Shown: positions 1 through 5,798 of the stretch, piece by piece
Layout: every line of letters starts with the position of its first letter
Position numbering within the stretch: the stretch's first letter is position 1
Assembly: GCA_947372155.1 (NCBI GenBank)
Contig: CANBSM010000065.1
Location: 1 to 5,798 of the forward strand
Source of the DNA: Burkholderiaceae bacterium
Lineage (GTDB): Bacteria; Pseudomonadota; Gammaproteobacteria; Burkholderiales; Burkholderiaceae
Direction: 5' to 3'
Length of the DNA stretch: 5,798 bases
Made by a program: the position numbers and the translations under genes
The notes under the pieces: model-generated
Databases searched by the model: none
What the model was told of the DNA's origin: nothing
What the model saw: the letters and a program-made list of their open reading frames with translations, nothing else

Positions 1-2552
1 GCAGAAACACGCTCTAGAGCTGCTTTCATGTGATCTTGATAGGGTTGGGCAAATAAACGCCAGCGGTCCAGCGCTCTTGCAAGGCGAGCCGCTACCTGGG
101 GATTGATGGGATCAAGAGCTAATACACTATCCGCCCAGAACTCATAACCACTGCCATCCGCCTGATGAAAGCTAGCTGGATTGTTAGCGCAGAATGAATG
201 AATCACGCTGCGAACTCGGTTTGGATTATTTAACTTAAATGCAGGATGCTCACGGAGTTTCTTCACCTCAGTGAGCGTAGAGTCAAGACCATCAACAGGA
301 GGACGGCTGGATTGCAAGCCAAACCACTTGTCGATGACCAAGGCATCGTTAGCATATCGATTGTAAAAATCAATTAAGCAATCTTTAGCTTGTTTTGCAC
401 CATGCGCCACCAATGCAGATAAGGCTGCATAGCGATCAGTCATATTGTCAGCAATCTGATATTGATTAGCCGCCATTGGGCCCCACACTGCTGGTGCTGC
501 CTCAAGCAACATGCTCATTGCTAGATTTTTCAGGGCACGCTTACCAGCAGCCACCCCATCAGACTTAAATGGTCCAGGCGTTTGCATTTGTTGATACAAA
601 GCAGCCCACTCGAGCTGCAACTGCTTGGCAATCTCTCTGCGGAAAGCACGTCTAGCAGCAAATATCTTCTGAGGATCAACGCTCGTGCATTGCTCATACA
701 AATAAGACTCTGCGGGCAATGTTAAAGCCAGATCCTTGAAGGCTGGATCTAAATCGGGATCCAATAAGATATTGCGATACGCCTCAATCAGTTTTTCATC
801 GGGCAAGCGATTATTTAAAATCATTTGCATGGCAAGCTTCTGACCAGCCTCCCAACGATTAAATGCATCATCATCGCTCGAGAAAAGCGTTAATAGATCT
901 GCCTCGGATTGCTCAAAATCCAAATTAATCGGCGCTGAGAAGTTGCGATTAATCGAGAGAACTGGACGTTCTTCGATATTGTCAAAAGTCCAAGTTTGAC
1001 TCTCTTGCGTCAACTCCAATAACTGTTCGACTTGATCATTCGCCTTGGTAATTAAGCGCATCTTCAATGGAATATGGAAAGGCTTCTTCTCAGGCTGGCC
1101 TGGACTAGGCGCGCAACTTTGCGTCAACGTCAGTTGGTACTGTTTTTTTGTGGCGTCATAATGCTCTTGTACCTTAACCCTTGGGGTGCCTGCCTGGCTA
1201 TACCAATTCTTAAACTGTGTCAGATCCTTGCCATTGGCATCTGCCATCGCAACCAAGAAATCATCGCAGGTAACCGCCTGACCATCATGGCGTTTGAAAT
1301 ACAAATCCATGCCCTTGCGGAAACCTTCTTTACCTAAGAGGGTTTGGTACATCCTGACGACTTCAGAACCTTTCTCATAGACAGTGACGGTATAGAAGTT
1401 ATTGATTTCTTGATACTCATCCGGGCGAATCGGATGCGCCATCGGACCTGCATCTTCAGGAAACTGCAATTGACGGAGCAATCGAACATCTTCAATTCGC
1501 TTCACCGCCCTACCGGATTCACTACCCATTTGATCAGCAGAAAACTCTTGATCTCTAAATACAGTCAAACCCTCTTTCAGGGACAGCTGGAACCAATCCT
1601 GGCAAGTAACACGGTTACCTGTCCAATTATGGAAGTATTCATGAGCAACGACGCTTTCAATATTGGCGAAGTCTGCATCTGTTGCAGTTTCTGGCTGAGC
1701 AAGAACAAACTTAGTATTGAAAATATTCAACCCTTTATTCTCCATTGCACCCATGTTGAAATCGCTTACCGCCACAATCATGAAGCGCTCTAAATCCAAC
1801 TCCAACCCAAAACGCTTTTCATCCCAACGAATAGAGGCAATGAGGGAGTCCATGGCATGTCGAGTCTTCTTGAGGTCATGCGGCTCAACCCAGATCTGCA
1901 GCAACTTCTTAGCGCCACTACTAGTGGTGATGGTCTCTTCAATACATTCCAACTTACCAGCAACTAAGGCAAACAAATAGGATGGCTTTGGAAACGGATC
2001 TTCCCAAGTTGCGCTATGCCAACCATTAGGTAGCTTTTCTGTAGTCAGTAAGTTGCCATTGGATAAGAGCACCGGGCACTCTGCTTCGCGTGCACGCAAT
2101 GTCACGCGATAGCGCGCCATCACATCAGGGCGATCCAAGAAGTAAGTAATCTTTCTGAAGCCCTCTGCTTCACATTGAGTGAAAAAGTTCCCATTGGAAA
2201 CATACAAGCCCATCAGGGTGGTATTTTTCTCAGGAACGCAAACGCAAATAATTTCTACAACAAACTTTTCTTTGCCTTCATTTGGTAGTGAATGAATCGT
2301 CAATGTTTCTGGTGTTAATTCAAAATGACGATGGGCTTCACCATTGATGCGCAAACTAACAAACTCGAGCTCTTGCCCAACCAAAACCAAGGGAGTTCCT
2401 GCCTTAAAGCTTTTTCCTGGCAAAACCTCAATACGACTTTTCACAATGGTTCGCGCTGGATCCAGAGCAATGTCTAGCTCAACTTGGTCAAAGGTGTATA
2501 CAGGCGGTAGGTATTCGAGCCTACGAAAGCTCTGGGGGAGATCAGTTTTCAT
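1..2552 (-). CDS. pepN: Aminopeptidase N (M1 zinc metallopeptidase), 3' end cut by window edge
   Basis: Cytoplasmic M1-family aminopeptidase that removes N-terminal residues from peptides late in protein turnover. My translation from ATG at 2552 reads open for 850 codons to the window edge. Seen: exopeptidase motif GAMEN at residues 268-272 (1737-1751), zinc motif HEYFH at 304-308 (1629-1643), third zinc ligand Glu327 in LKEG (1572-1574), and the catalytic tyrosine candidate Tyr392 in TVYEKG (1377-1379). These correspond to E. coli PepN His297, Glu298, His301, Glu320 and Tyr381. The order is N-terminal beta domain (about 1-200), catalytic domain (about 200-450), small beta domain, then the helical C-terminal domain, where NPQVAARLARAL matches the E. 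coli end region; about 17-20 residues should be missing. The start is fixed by an in-frame TAA 12 bases upstream, with no other start between; the ribosome site (TAGG, 3 bases away) is poor. It lies 45 bases after the GDT1-family gene, so co-transcription is possible. No frameshift or missing catalytic residue was seen. Confidence 0.97.
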   Translation of the reverse strand, partial: MKTDLPQSFRRLEYLPPVYTFDQVELDIALDPARTIVKSRIEVLPGKSFKAGTPLVLVGQELEFVSLRINGEAHRHFELTPETLTIHSLPNEGKEKFVVEIICVCVPEKNTTLMGLYVSNGNFFTQCEAEGFRKITYFLDRPDVMARYRVTLRAREAECPVLLSNGNLLTTEKLPNGWHSATWEDPFPKPSYLFALVAGKLECIEETITTSSGAKKLLQIWVEPHDLKKTRHAMDSLIASIRWDEKRFGLELDLERFMIVAVSDFNMGAMENKGLNIFNTKFVLAQPETATDADFANIESVVAHEYFHNWTGNRVTCQDWFQLSLKEGLTVFRDQEFSADQMGSESGRAVKRIEDVRLLRQLQFPEDAGPMAHPIRPDEYQEINNFYTVTVYEKGSEVVRMYQTLLGKEGFRKGMDLYFKRHDGQAVTCDDFLVAMADANGKDLTQFKNWYSQAGTPRVKVQEHYDATKKQYQLTLTQSCAPSPGQPEKKPFHIPLKMRLITKANDQVEQLLELTQESQTWTFDNIEERPVLSINRNFSAPINLDFEQSEADLLTLFSSDDDAFNRWEAGQKLAMQMILNNRLPDEKLIEAYRNILLDPDLDPAFKDLALTLPAESYLYEQCTSVDPQKIFAARRAFRREIAKQLQLEWAALYQQMQTPGPFKSDGVAAGKRALKNLAMSMLLEAAPAVWGPMAANQYQIADNMTDRYAALSALVAHGAKQAKDCLIDFYNRYANDALVIDKWFGLQSSRPPVDGLDSTLTEVKKLREHPAFKLNNPNRVRSVIHSFCANNPASFHQADGSGYEFWADSVLALDPINPQVAARLARALDRWRLFAQPYQDHMKAALERVS

Positions 2553-2597
2553 GAGCCTATTTTAAGTCTTGGCTGGCAGACGGGTTGGTTCTCTATC

Positions 2598-3173
2598 TCA
2601 GGCCCAGATAAGGGTAGCCAAGCCAATTGCAATAAAGGTGATAGCTGCAACCGCGTGCACCCACTTAATTGGCATGCGTTTCGTGAATTTCTGACCAATC
2701 CAGACGGCAGGAGCATTTGCCAGCATCATCCCCAATGTGGTGCCAACCGTTACGGAAACTACATCCTCATAACGAGCACCTAAGGCAATGGTCGCAATTT
2801 GCGTCTTATCACCCATCTCAGCCAAAAAGAACAAGCCCACTGTGAGCAAAAATACCTGCATGGCTTTATCAGCGACCTTAGAGCCAGCAGCATCGTCAAT
2901 GTGATCAGGCACCAATAACCACAAACCAATGCCCAAGAAACTCAATCCCAAAATCCAACGCATGACATCCGGCGATACCAAGGTGGTTAGCCAGTGACCC
3001 AACAAGGCGGCGCAAGCATGATTTGCAATCGTAGCAATAAAGATGCCCACAATGATGGCTAATGCTTGCTTAGGATAGCGAGCAGCCAGCATCAAAGAAA
3101 GTAATTGGGTTTTATCCCCCATCTCCGCCAAGGCAACTACCCCAGCAGAGAGGGTTAAGGCTGAAAAATCCAT
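2598..3173 (-). CDS. TMEM165/GDT1 (UPF0016) family membrane protein, probable Mn2+ exporter
   Basis: Complete 191-residue inner-membrane protein. The family signature E-x-G-D-K-T appears twice: EMGDKT at residues 17-22 (3108-3125) and at 119-124 (2802-2819). Each copy is followed by a similar stretch ending in ARY. This is the expected two-repeat layout of the family, with about three helices per half (around 5-25, 38-60, 70-88, then 105-127, 137-160, 170-190) and a short acidic linker (about 90-103). The paired acidic motifs form the cation site in this superfamily. Characterised relatives include Vibrio MneA and cyanobacterial Mnx (manganese export) and yeast Gdt1 (Ca2+/Mn2+ with proton exchange). 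Manganese export is therefore the likely role, but the substrate cannot be read from sequence. The start ATG is preceded by only a weak GGA-type ribosome site 11 bases away. The gene lies 87 bases after ald and 45 before pepN on the same strand. Confidence 0.93.
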   Translation of the reverse strand: MDFSALTLSAGVVALAEMGDKTQLLSLMLAARYPKQALAIIVGIFIATIANHACAALLGHWLTTLVSPDVMRWILGLSFLGIGLWLLVPDHIDDAAGSKVADKAMQVFLLTVGLFFLAEMGDKTQIATIALGARYEDVVSVTVGTTLGMMLANAPAVWIGQKFTKRMPIKWVHAVAAITFIAIGLATLIWA

Positions 3174-3199
3174 AAATGATGTAGATCCAGTAAGTTTTG

Positions 3200-3244
3200 C
3201 GTGTCAGGGATAGTTTAAATCCCAGCAAGCACCAGACCGACACA
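3200..3244 (-). other. Possible bulged hairpin in the leader of the GDT1-family gene
   Basis: In the gap between ald and the GDT1-family gene, the minus-strand RNA can form two nested stems. The outer arms are 3238-3244 and 3200-3206, with GUGUC pairing to GACAC and flanking G-U pairs. The inner arms are 3219-3223 and 3207-3211, a perfect GGGAU/AUCCC with a 7-base loop. About 14 unpaired bases lie on the 5' side between the stems. No U-run follows, so it is not an intrinsic terminator. It ends about 27 bases before the GDT1 ATG, where it could affect translation or mRNA processing. It does not show the GGGGAGUA-type core of the yybP-ykoY manganese riboswitch. Short stems like this can arise by chance. 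Confidence 0.35.
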
Positions 3245-3260
3245 TTTTGAAAATATATTG

Positions 3261-4379
3261 CTATGTCACCAAAAGCGCCTCGGCCATTGCATAGTCTAGG
3301 CCCTGAGCCATTGCAACTGGCTTTGATGTCAACACGCCTTTGTGCACACTCAAACCATTGCGCAAGTGATGATCAATTGAGAGCGCTTTCATCACTCCGC
3401 GGTTTGCCAAGGCCTCAACAAACGGATAAGTCGCATTAGTTAAGGCAAAGGTAGATGTTCTAGCAACTGCTCCGGGCATATTGGCAACACAATAATGAAT
3501 CACACCATCCACCACGAAGGTTGGGTCTGCATGCGTAGTCGGCTTGGACGTTTCAAAGCAACCGCCTTGATCAATCGCGACATCCACTAGGACTGAGCCT
3601 GGTTTCATTCTTTTAATCATGGCTTGCGTAACCAGCTTGGGAGCTGCTGCACCAGGTAGCAATACTGCTCCAATCACGACATCAGCTTCACATACTTCTT
3701 GCTCAATTAATAAGCTGTCAGAATAAAAAGTTCTCACTCGATTGCCATAAAACATATCGATCTGGCGCAAGCGATCAATATCACGATCAAAGATACAAAC
3801 ATCAGCCCCCATGCCGACCGCCATTTGTAAAGCGTTACGACCCACGACGCCGCCGCCCAGAATGACAATCTTAGCTGGTGATACACCAGGTACACCTGCC
3901 ATCAACACACCCAAGCCACCATTGGTTTTTTCTAAATGCGATGCAGCCGCCTGAATAGACATGCGGCCCGCTACCTCGCTCATGGGCGCCAATAGAGGGA
4001 GGGCACCATTCATAGCAGTCACGGTTTCATAGGCAATACAGGTAGCGCCTGATTCCAGCAAGGCTTTTGTCTGCCTAGGATCTGGGGCTAAGTGCAAATA
4101 GGTAAACAGAATTTGATCCTCGCGCAACATAGCGCATTCTTGCGCCTGAGGCTCTTTGACCTTCACAATCATCTCTGCCTTTTGAAACACTTCTGCTGCA
4201 CTATTAATTAAGTTAGCTCCAGCAAGTCGATAAGCTTCATCACTCAATCCAATTTGCTCGCCGGCACCCCGCTGAATGAGTACGGAGTGCCCCTGCTTAC
4301 AAAGCCCGCTGACATTACCCGGCGTTAGGCCCACCCGGAATTCATTATTTTTAATTTCTTGAGGTACACCAATAATCAT
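3261..4379 (-). CDS. ald: Alanine dehydrogenase (NAD+, L-alanine to pyruvate + NH4+)
   Basis: Catalyses reversible oxidative deamination of L-alanine to pyruvate and ammonium with NAD+, usually as a soluble hexamer. I start it at ATG 4379 (372 residues), not the ATG six bases upstream at 4385. AGGAG (4386-4390) directly abuts the upstream ATG, which is too close, but sits 6 bases from 4379. The result, MIIGVPQEIKNNEFRV, also aligns with the N-termini of known Ald proteins. Numbered from 4379, the family's key residues fall at their canonical places: Arg15 (substrate), Lys75 in KVKEP, His96 in YLH, Asp270 in AIDQGG. The Rossmann motif GGGVVG is at 175-180, with Asp198 at the end of the next strand for NAD ribose. 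Length equals the M. tuberculosis enzyme within a residue or two. It lies 12 bases downstream of the permease and is surely co-transcribed with it. The related enzyme families (NAD(P) transhydrogenase alpha, lysine-forming saccharopine enzymes) fit less well. No defect was seen. Confidence 0.97.
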   Translation of the reverse strand: MIIGVPQEIKNNEFRVGLTPGNVSGLCKQGHSVLIQRGAGEQIGLSDEAYRLAGANLINSAAEVFQKAEMIVKVKEPQAQECAMLREDQILFTYLHLAPDPRQTKALLESGATCIAYETVTAMNGALPLLAPMSEVAGRMSIQAAASHLEKTNGGLGVLMAGVPGVSPAKIVILGGGVVGRNALQMAVGMGADVCIFDRDIDRLRQIDMFYGNRVRTFYSDSLLIEQEVCEADVVIGAVLLPGAAAPKLVTQAMIKRMKPGSVLVDVAIDQGGCFETSKPTTHADPTFVVDGVIHYCVANMPGAVARTSTFALTNATYPFVEALANRGVMKALSIDHHLRNGLSVHKGVLTSKPVAMAQGLDYAMAEALLVT

Positions 4380-4385
4380 TGCCAT

Positions 4386-4390
4386 CTCCT
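4386..4390 (-). promoter_or_regulatory. Shine-Dalgarno deciding the ald start
   Basis: Minus-strand AGGAG lies between the permease TAA (4392-4394) and ald. It touches the first possible ATG (4383-4385) with no spacer, but lies 6 bases before the ATG at 4377-4379. This favours the second ATG. Its closeness to the permease stop means that ribosomes finishing the permease would end on top of it, so translational coupling of ald to the permease is plausible (inference). Confidence 0.8.
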
Positions 4391-4391
4391 G

Positions 4392-5774
4392 TTATTTAAA
4401 GTTACGTTGGTTTGCTGTTTTGCGATGTAGTCCCACGACATAAAACATTGCGAGATACACACCCAATAAACACGGCCCCACGATGAGCGCGATCCGTGCA
4501 TCCTCATGAAAACCCATCAATACCACTACTAAACCAATGAATGCCAGAGCAAACCATGAGGAATAAGGCCACCAAGGAGCGCGATACCGTAACTCGGCCA
4601 CTTGGGATTGAGAGAGGGATCGACGGAATTTGATCTGTGTAATCAGAATTGCAATCCAGACCATGAGACCAATAAAGGTCACTGCAGCCATCATGTATTG
4701 AAAGGCTTTGTCAGGTACAAAGTAGTTCAGTACTACACCTGACATACAGACTCCGACTGTGGCCATCACCGCACGATGAGGAACGCCATACCTAGAAAGC
4801 TTTGAAAAAGATCTGGGGGCGTACCCGTTTGACGATAAGGAGTACAACAAGCGTCCACCACTAAAGATGCCAGCATTACAAGAAGAGAGCGCTGCAGTGA
4901 TCACGACAAAGTTAATTAAGCCCGCCGCTTCTCGCAAACCCAGCCTCTCAAACATCACTACGAATGGACTGCCTTGCTGCCCAACTTGATTCCAAGGAAA
5001 AATTGCCAAAATGACCAGGATGGCACCCATATAGAAAATGAGGATGCGCCAAGCCAATGAATCAATGGCCATCGGAATGGTTTTTTGTGGGTTCTCAGCC
5101 TCGCCTGCAGAAAGACCAATCATTTCTATACCAACATAAGCAAACAAGACCATTTGCAACGACAGCAACATTCCACTAATGCCATTTGGAAAGAAGCCGC
5201 CGTGTTGCCATAAATTACTCAGGCCAATGGGCTGCCAATCATTCGTAAAACCAAACAAGATGACTGACCCTCCAAGCGCAATCATCGCAACAATCGCCAC
5301 CACTTTAATCAAGGCAAACCAAAACTCAAATTCACCAAATACCTTAACTGCAATGAGATTGATTAAGCCCATCATCACAATAGAAGAAAGCGCCCAAATC
5401 CACTGCGGGGTCTCCGGAAACCAAATACCCATATAGATGCCAACCGCCGTGACTTCAGCGATTCCAACCACGATCCAATAAGTCCAATACCCCCAGCCCA
5501 CCATGTACCCTGCTAGTGGACCAACATAGGTATTGGCGTAGGCTGCGAAAGAACCGGCTACAGGTTCATGCACCGCCATCTCACCAAGTGTCCGCAGAAC
5601 AATGAAGGCAACAATGCCTGCCAGCAAATAACCCAGAAGAATGGATGGGCCTGCTATTTGAATTGCACTTGCTGACCCCAGAAATAATCCCACGCCAATC
5701 GTTGAGCCCAAGGCCATCAAACGAATGTGTCGTACTTTGAGATGGCGCTTTAAGCCAGTGTGTTCAGTCTGCAA
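4392..5774 (-). CDS. Amino acid permease, APC superfamily (AAT family, ProY/ThrP-like)
   Basis: Proton-coupled inner-membrane amino-acid importer, 460 residues, the usual length. About twelve membrane segments can be drawn: roughly 18-37, 43-62, 88-117, 125-145, 155-175, 200-221, 243-260, 285-305, 335-352, 360-380, 405-422 and 428-448. Family marks include LKRHLKVRHIRLMALG before helix 1, the unwound substrate-binding stretch GSTIGVGLF at 23-31 (relatives usually have GTG where this has GVG), LGEM at 63-66 after helix 2, and SAGEAENPQKTIP at 222-234 after helix 6. By recall it most resembles E. coli ProY and ThrP (YifK), not the basic or aromatic permeases. The start is TTG at 5774: no in-frame ATG lies between there and the window edge, the next Met is residue 20 inside the conserved block, and a strong Shine-Dalgarno is correctly spaced. 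The immediately following ald suggests alanine or a similar small neutral amino acid as substrate; that is inference from context. Confidence 0.95.
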   Translation of the reverse strand: MQTEHTGLKRHLKVRHIRLMALGSTIGVGLFLGSASAIQIAGPSILLGYLLAGIVAFIVLRTLGEMAVHEPVAGSFAAYANTYVGPLAGYMVGWGYWTYWIVVGIAEVTAVGIYMGIWFPETPQWIWALSSIVMMGLINLIAVKVFGEFEFWFALIKVVAIVAMIALGGSVILFGFTNDWQPIGLSNLWQHGGFFPNGISGMLLSLQMVLFAYVGIEMIGLSAGEAENPQKTIPMAIDSLAWRILIFYMGAILVILAIFPWNQVGQQGSPFVVMFERLGLREAAGLINFVVITAALSSCNAGIFSGGRLLYSLSSNGYAPRSFSKLSRYGVPHRAVMATVGVCMSGVVLNYFVPDKAFQYMMAAVTFIGLMVWIAILITQIKFRRSLSQSQVAELRYRAPWWPYSSWFALAFIGLVVVLMGFHEDARIALIVGPCLLGVYLAMFYVVGLHRKTANQRNFK

Positions 5775-5779
5775 GAGAG

Positions 5780-5788
5780 ACCTCCTTT
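5780..5788 (-). promoter_or_regulatory. Strong Shine-Dalgarno fixing the TTG start of the permease
   Basis: On the minus strand this reads AAAGGAGGT, nearly the full anti-16S complement. Its AGGAGG core ends 6 bases before the TTG at 5774, which is ideal spacing. It supports the non-ATG start, since the conserved N-terminal block of the family begins only about seven residues later. The remaining bases to the window edge (5789-5798) are too short to judge for a promoter. Confidence 0.85.
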
Positions 5789-5798
5789 CGATTTGTCG

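Noticed and set aside
1074..2565. Several open frames on the plus strand (1074-1337, 1344-1793, 1717-1980, 2344-2565).
   Set aside because: They lie wholly or almost wholly opposite pepN, whose minus-strand translation is continuous and carries all M1 motifs. Their products have no recognisable domains and are cysteine- and low-complexity-rich antisense readings.
2553..2597. Promoter or terminator between the GDT1 gene and pepN.
   Set aside because: A TAAAAT lies just before the pepN ATG, but no -35 is at the right distance, and no stem with a T-run is present.
2802..3125. Similar DNA around the two EMGDKT motifs as a recent tandem duplication.
   Set aside because: The two-fold repeat is the ancient defining feature of the GDT1/UPF0016 family; similarity outside the motifs is low.
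3200..3244. Intrinsic terminator after ald.
   Set aside because: The nested stems are followed by an A-rich, not U-rich, stretch on the minus strand; on the plus strand only four T follow and no gene points that way.
3174..3260. yybP-ykoY manganese riboswitch before the GDT1-family gene.
   Set aside because: The gap is only 87 bases and lacks the conserved GGGGAGUA-type loop and its partner helix.
3238..3272. Sigma-70 promoter for the GDT1 gene using GTGACA (ald's last codons) as -35, or TATATT as -10.
   Set aside because: GTGACA has no acceptable -10 at 16-18 bases, and TATATT has no acceptable -35 at the right distance.
5179..5436. Plus-strand open frame of 85 codons.
   Set aside because: It is the antisense of the permease's membrane segments, with no ribosome site or family resemblance.
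1..5798. Mobile element, CRISPR array, phage or defence system, tRNA or other novel system.
   Set aside because: Four intact-looking housekeeping-type genes account for nearly all bases, and no repeats, recombinases or structured RNA genes were seen.

Overview
The window looks like ordinary chromosomal DNA from a compact, moderate-GC (roughly high-40s percent by eye) Gram-negative genome. PepN is of the gammaproteobacterial/betaproteobacterial M1 type, the permease resembles E. coli ProY/ThrP, and intergenic gaps are very short. From recall of protein style and base composition I would guess a betaproteobacterium of the Burkholderiaceae, Polynucleobacter-like. That is an inference; no rRNA or other phylogenetic marker is present.

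All four genes lie on the minus strand, so transcription runs from high to low coordinates. In that order they are: an AAT-family amino-acid permease (5774-4392) that starts with TTG behind a near-ideal Shine-Dalgarno; alanine dehydrogenase, ald (best start 4379, stop 3261), only 12 bases after the permease stop; an 81-base gap holding a possible bulged hairpin; a complete TMEM165/GDT1-family membrane protein, probably a manganese/divalent-cation exporter (3173-2598); a 45-base gap; and pepN, the M1 zinc aminopeptidase N (start 2552). pepN runs off the low-coordinate edge with about 850 of an expected ~870 residues present.

The genes suggest a peptide and amino-acid use theme. PepN releases free amino acids from cytoplasmic peptides, the permease imports neutral amino acids, and alanine dehydrogenase converts L-alanine to pyruvate plus ammonium with reduction of NAD+. 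The permease and ald are almost certainly one transcript. The GDT1 gene and pepN may be read through from it or have their own weak promoters; no convincing promoter or intrinsic terminator is visible between the genes. The promoter and any regulator of the permease-ald pair (an Lrp-type regulator would be usual) lie outside the window.

I found no mobile element, CRISPR array, tRNA, rRNA, phage gene or defence system. The plus strand carries only accidental open frames opposite the real genes. The points most worth a second look are the two start-codon decisions and the structured leader before the GDT1 gene.
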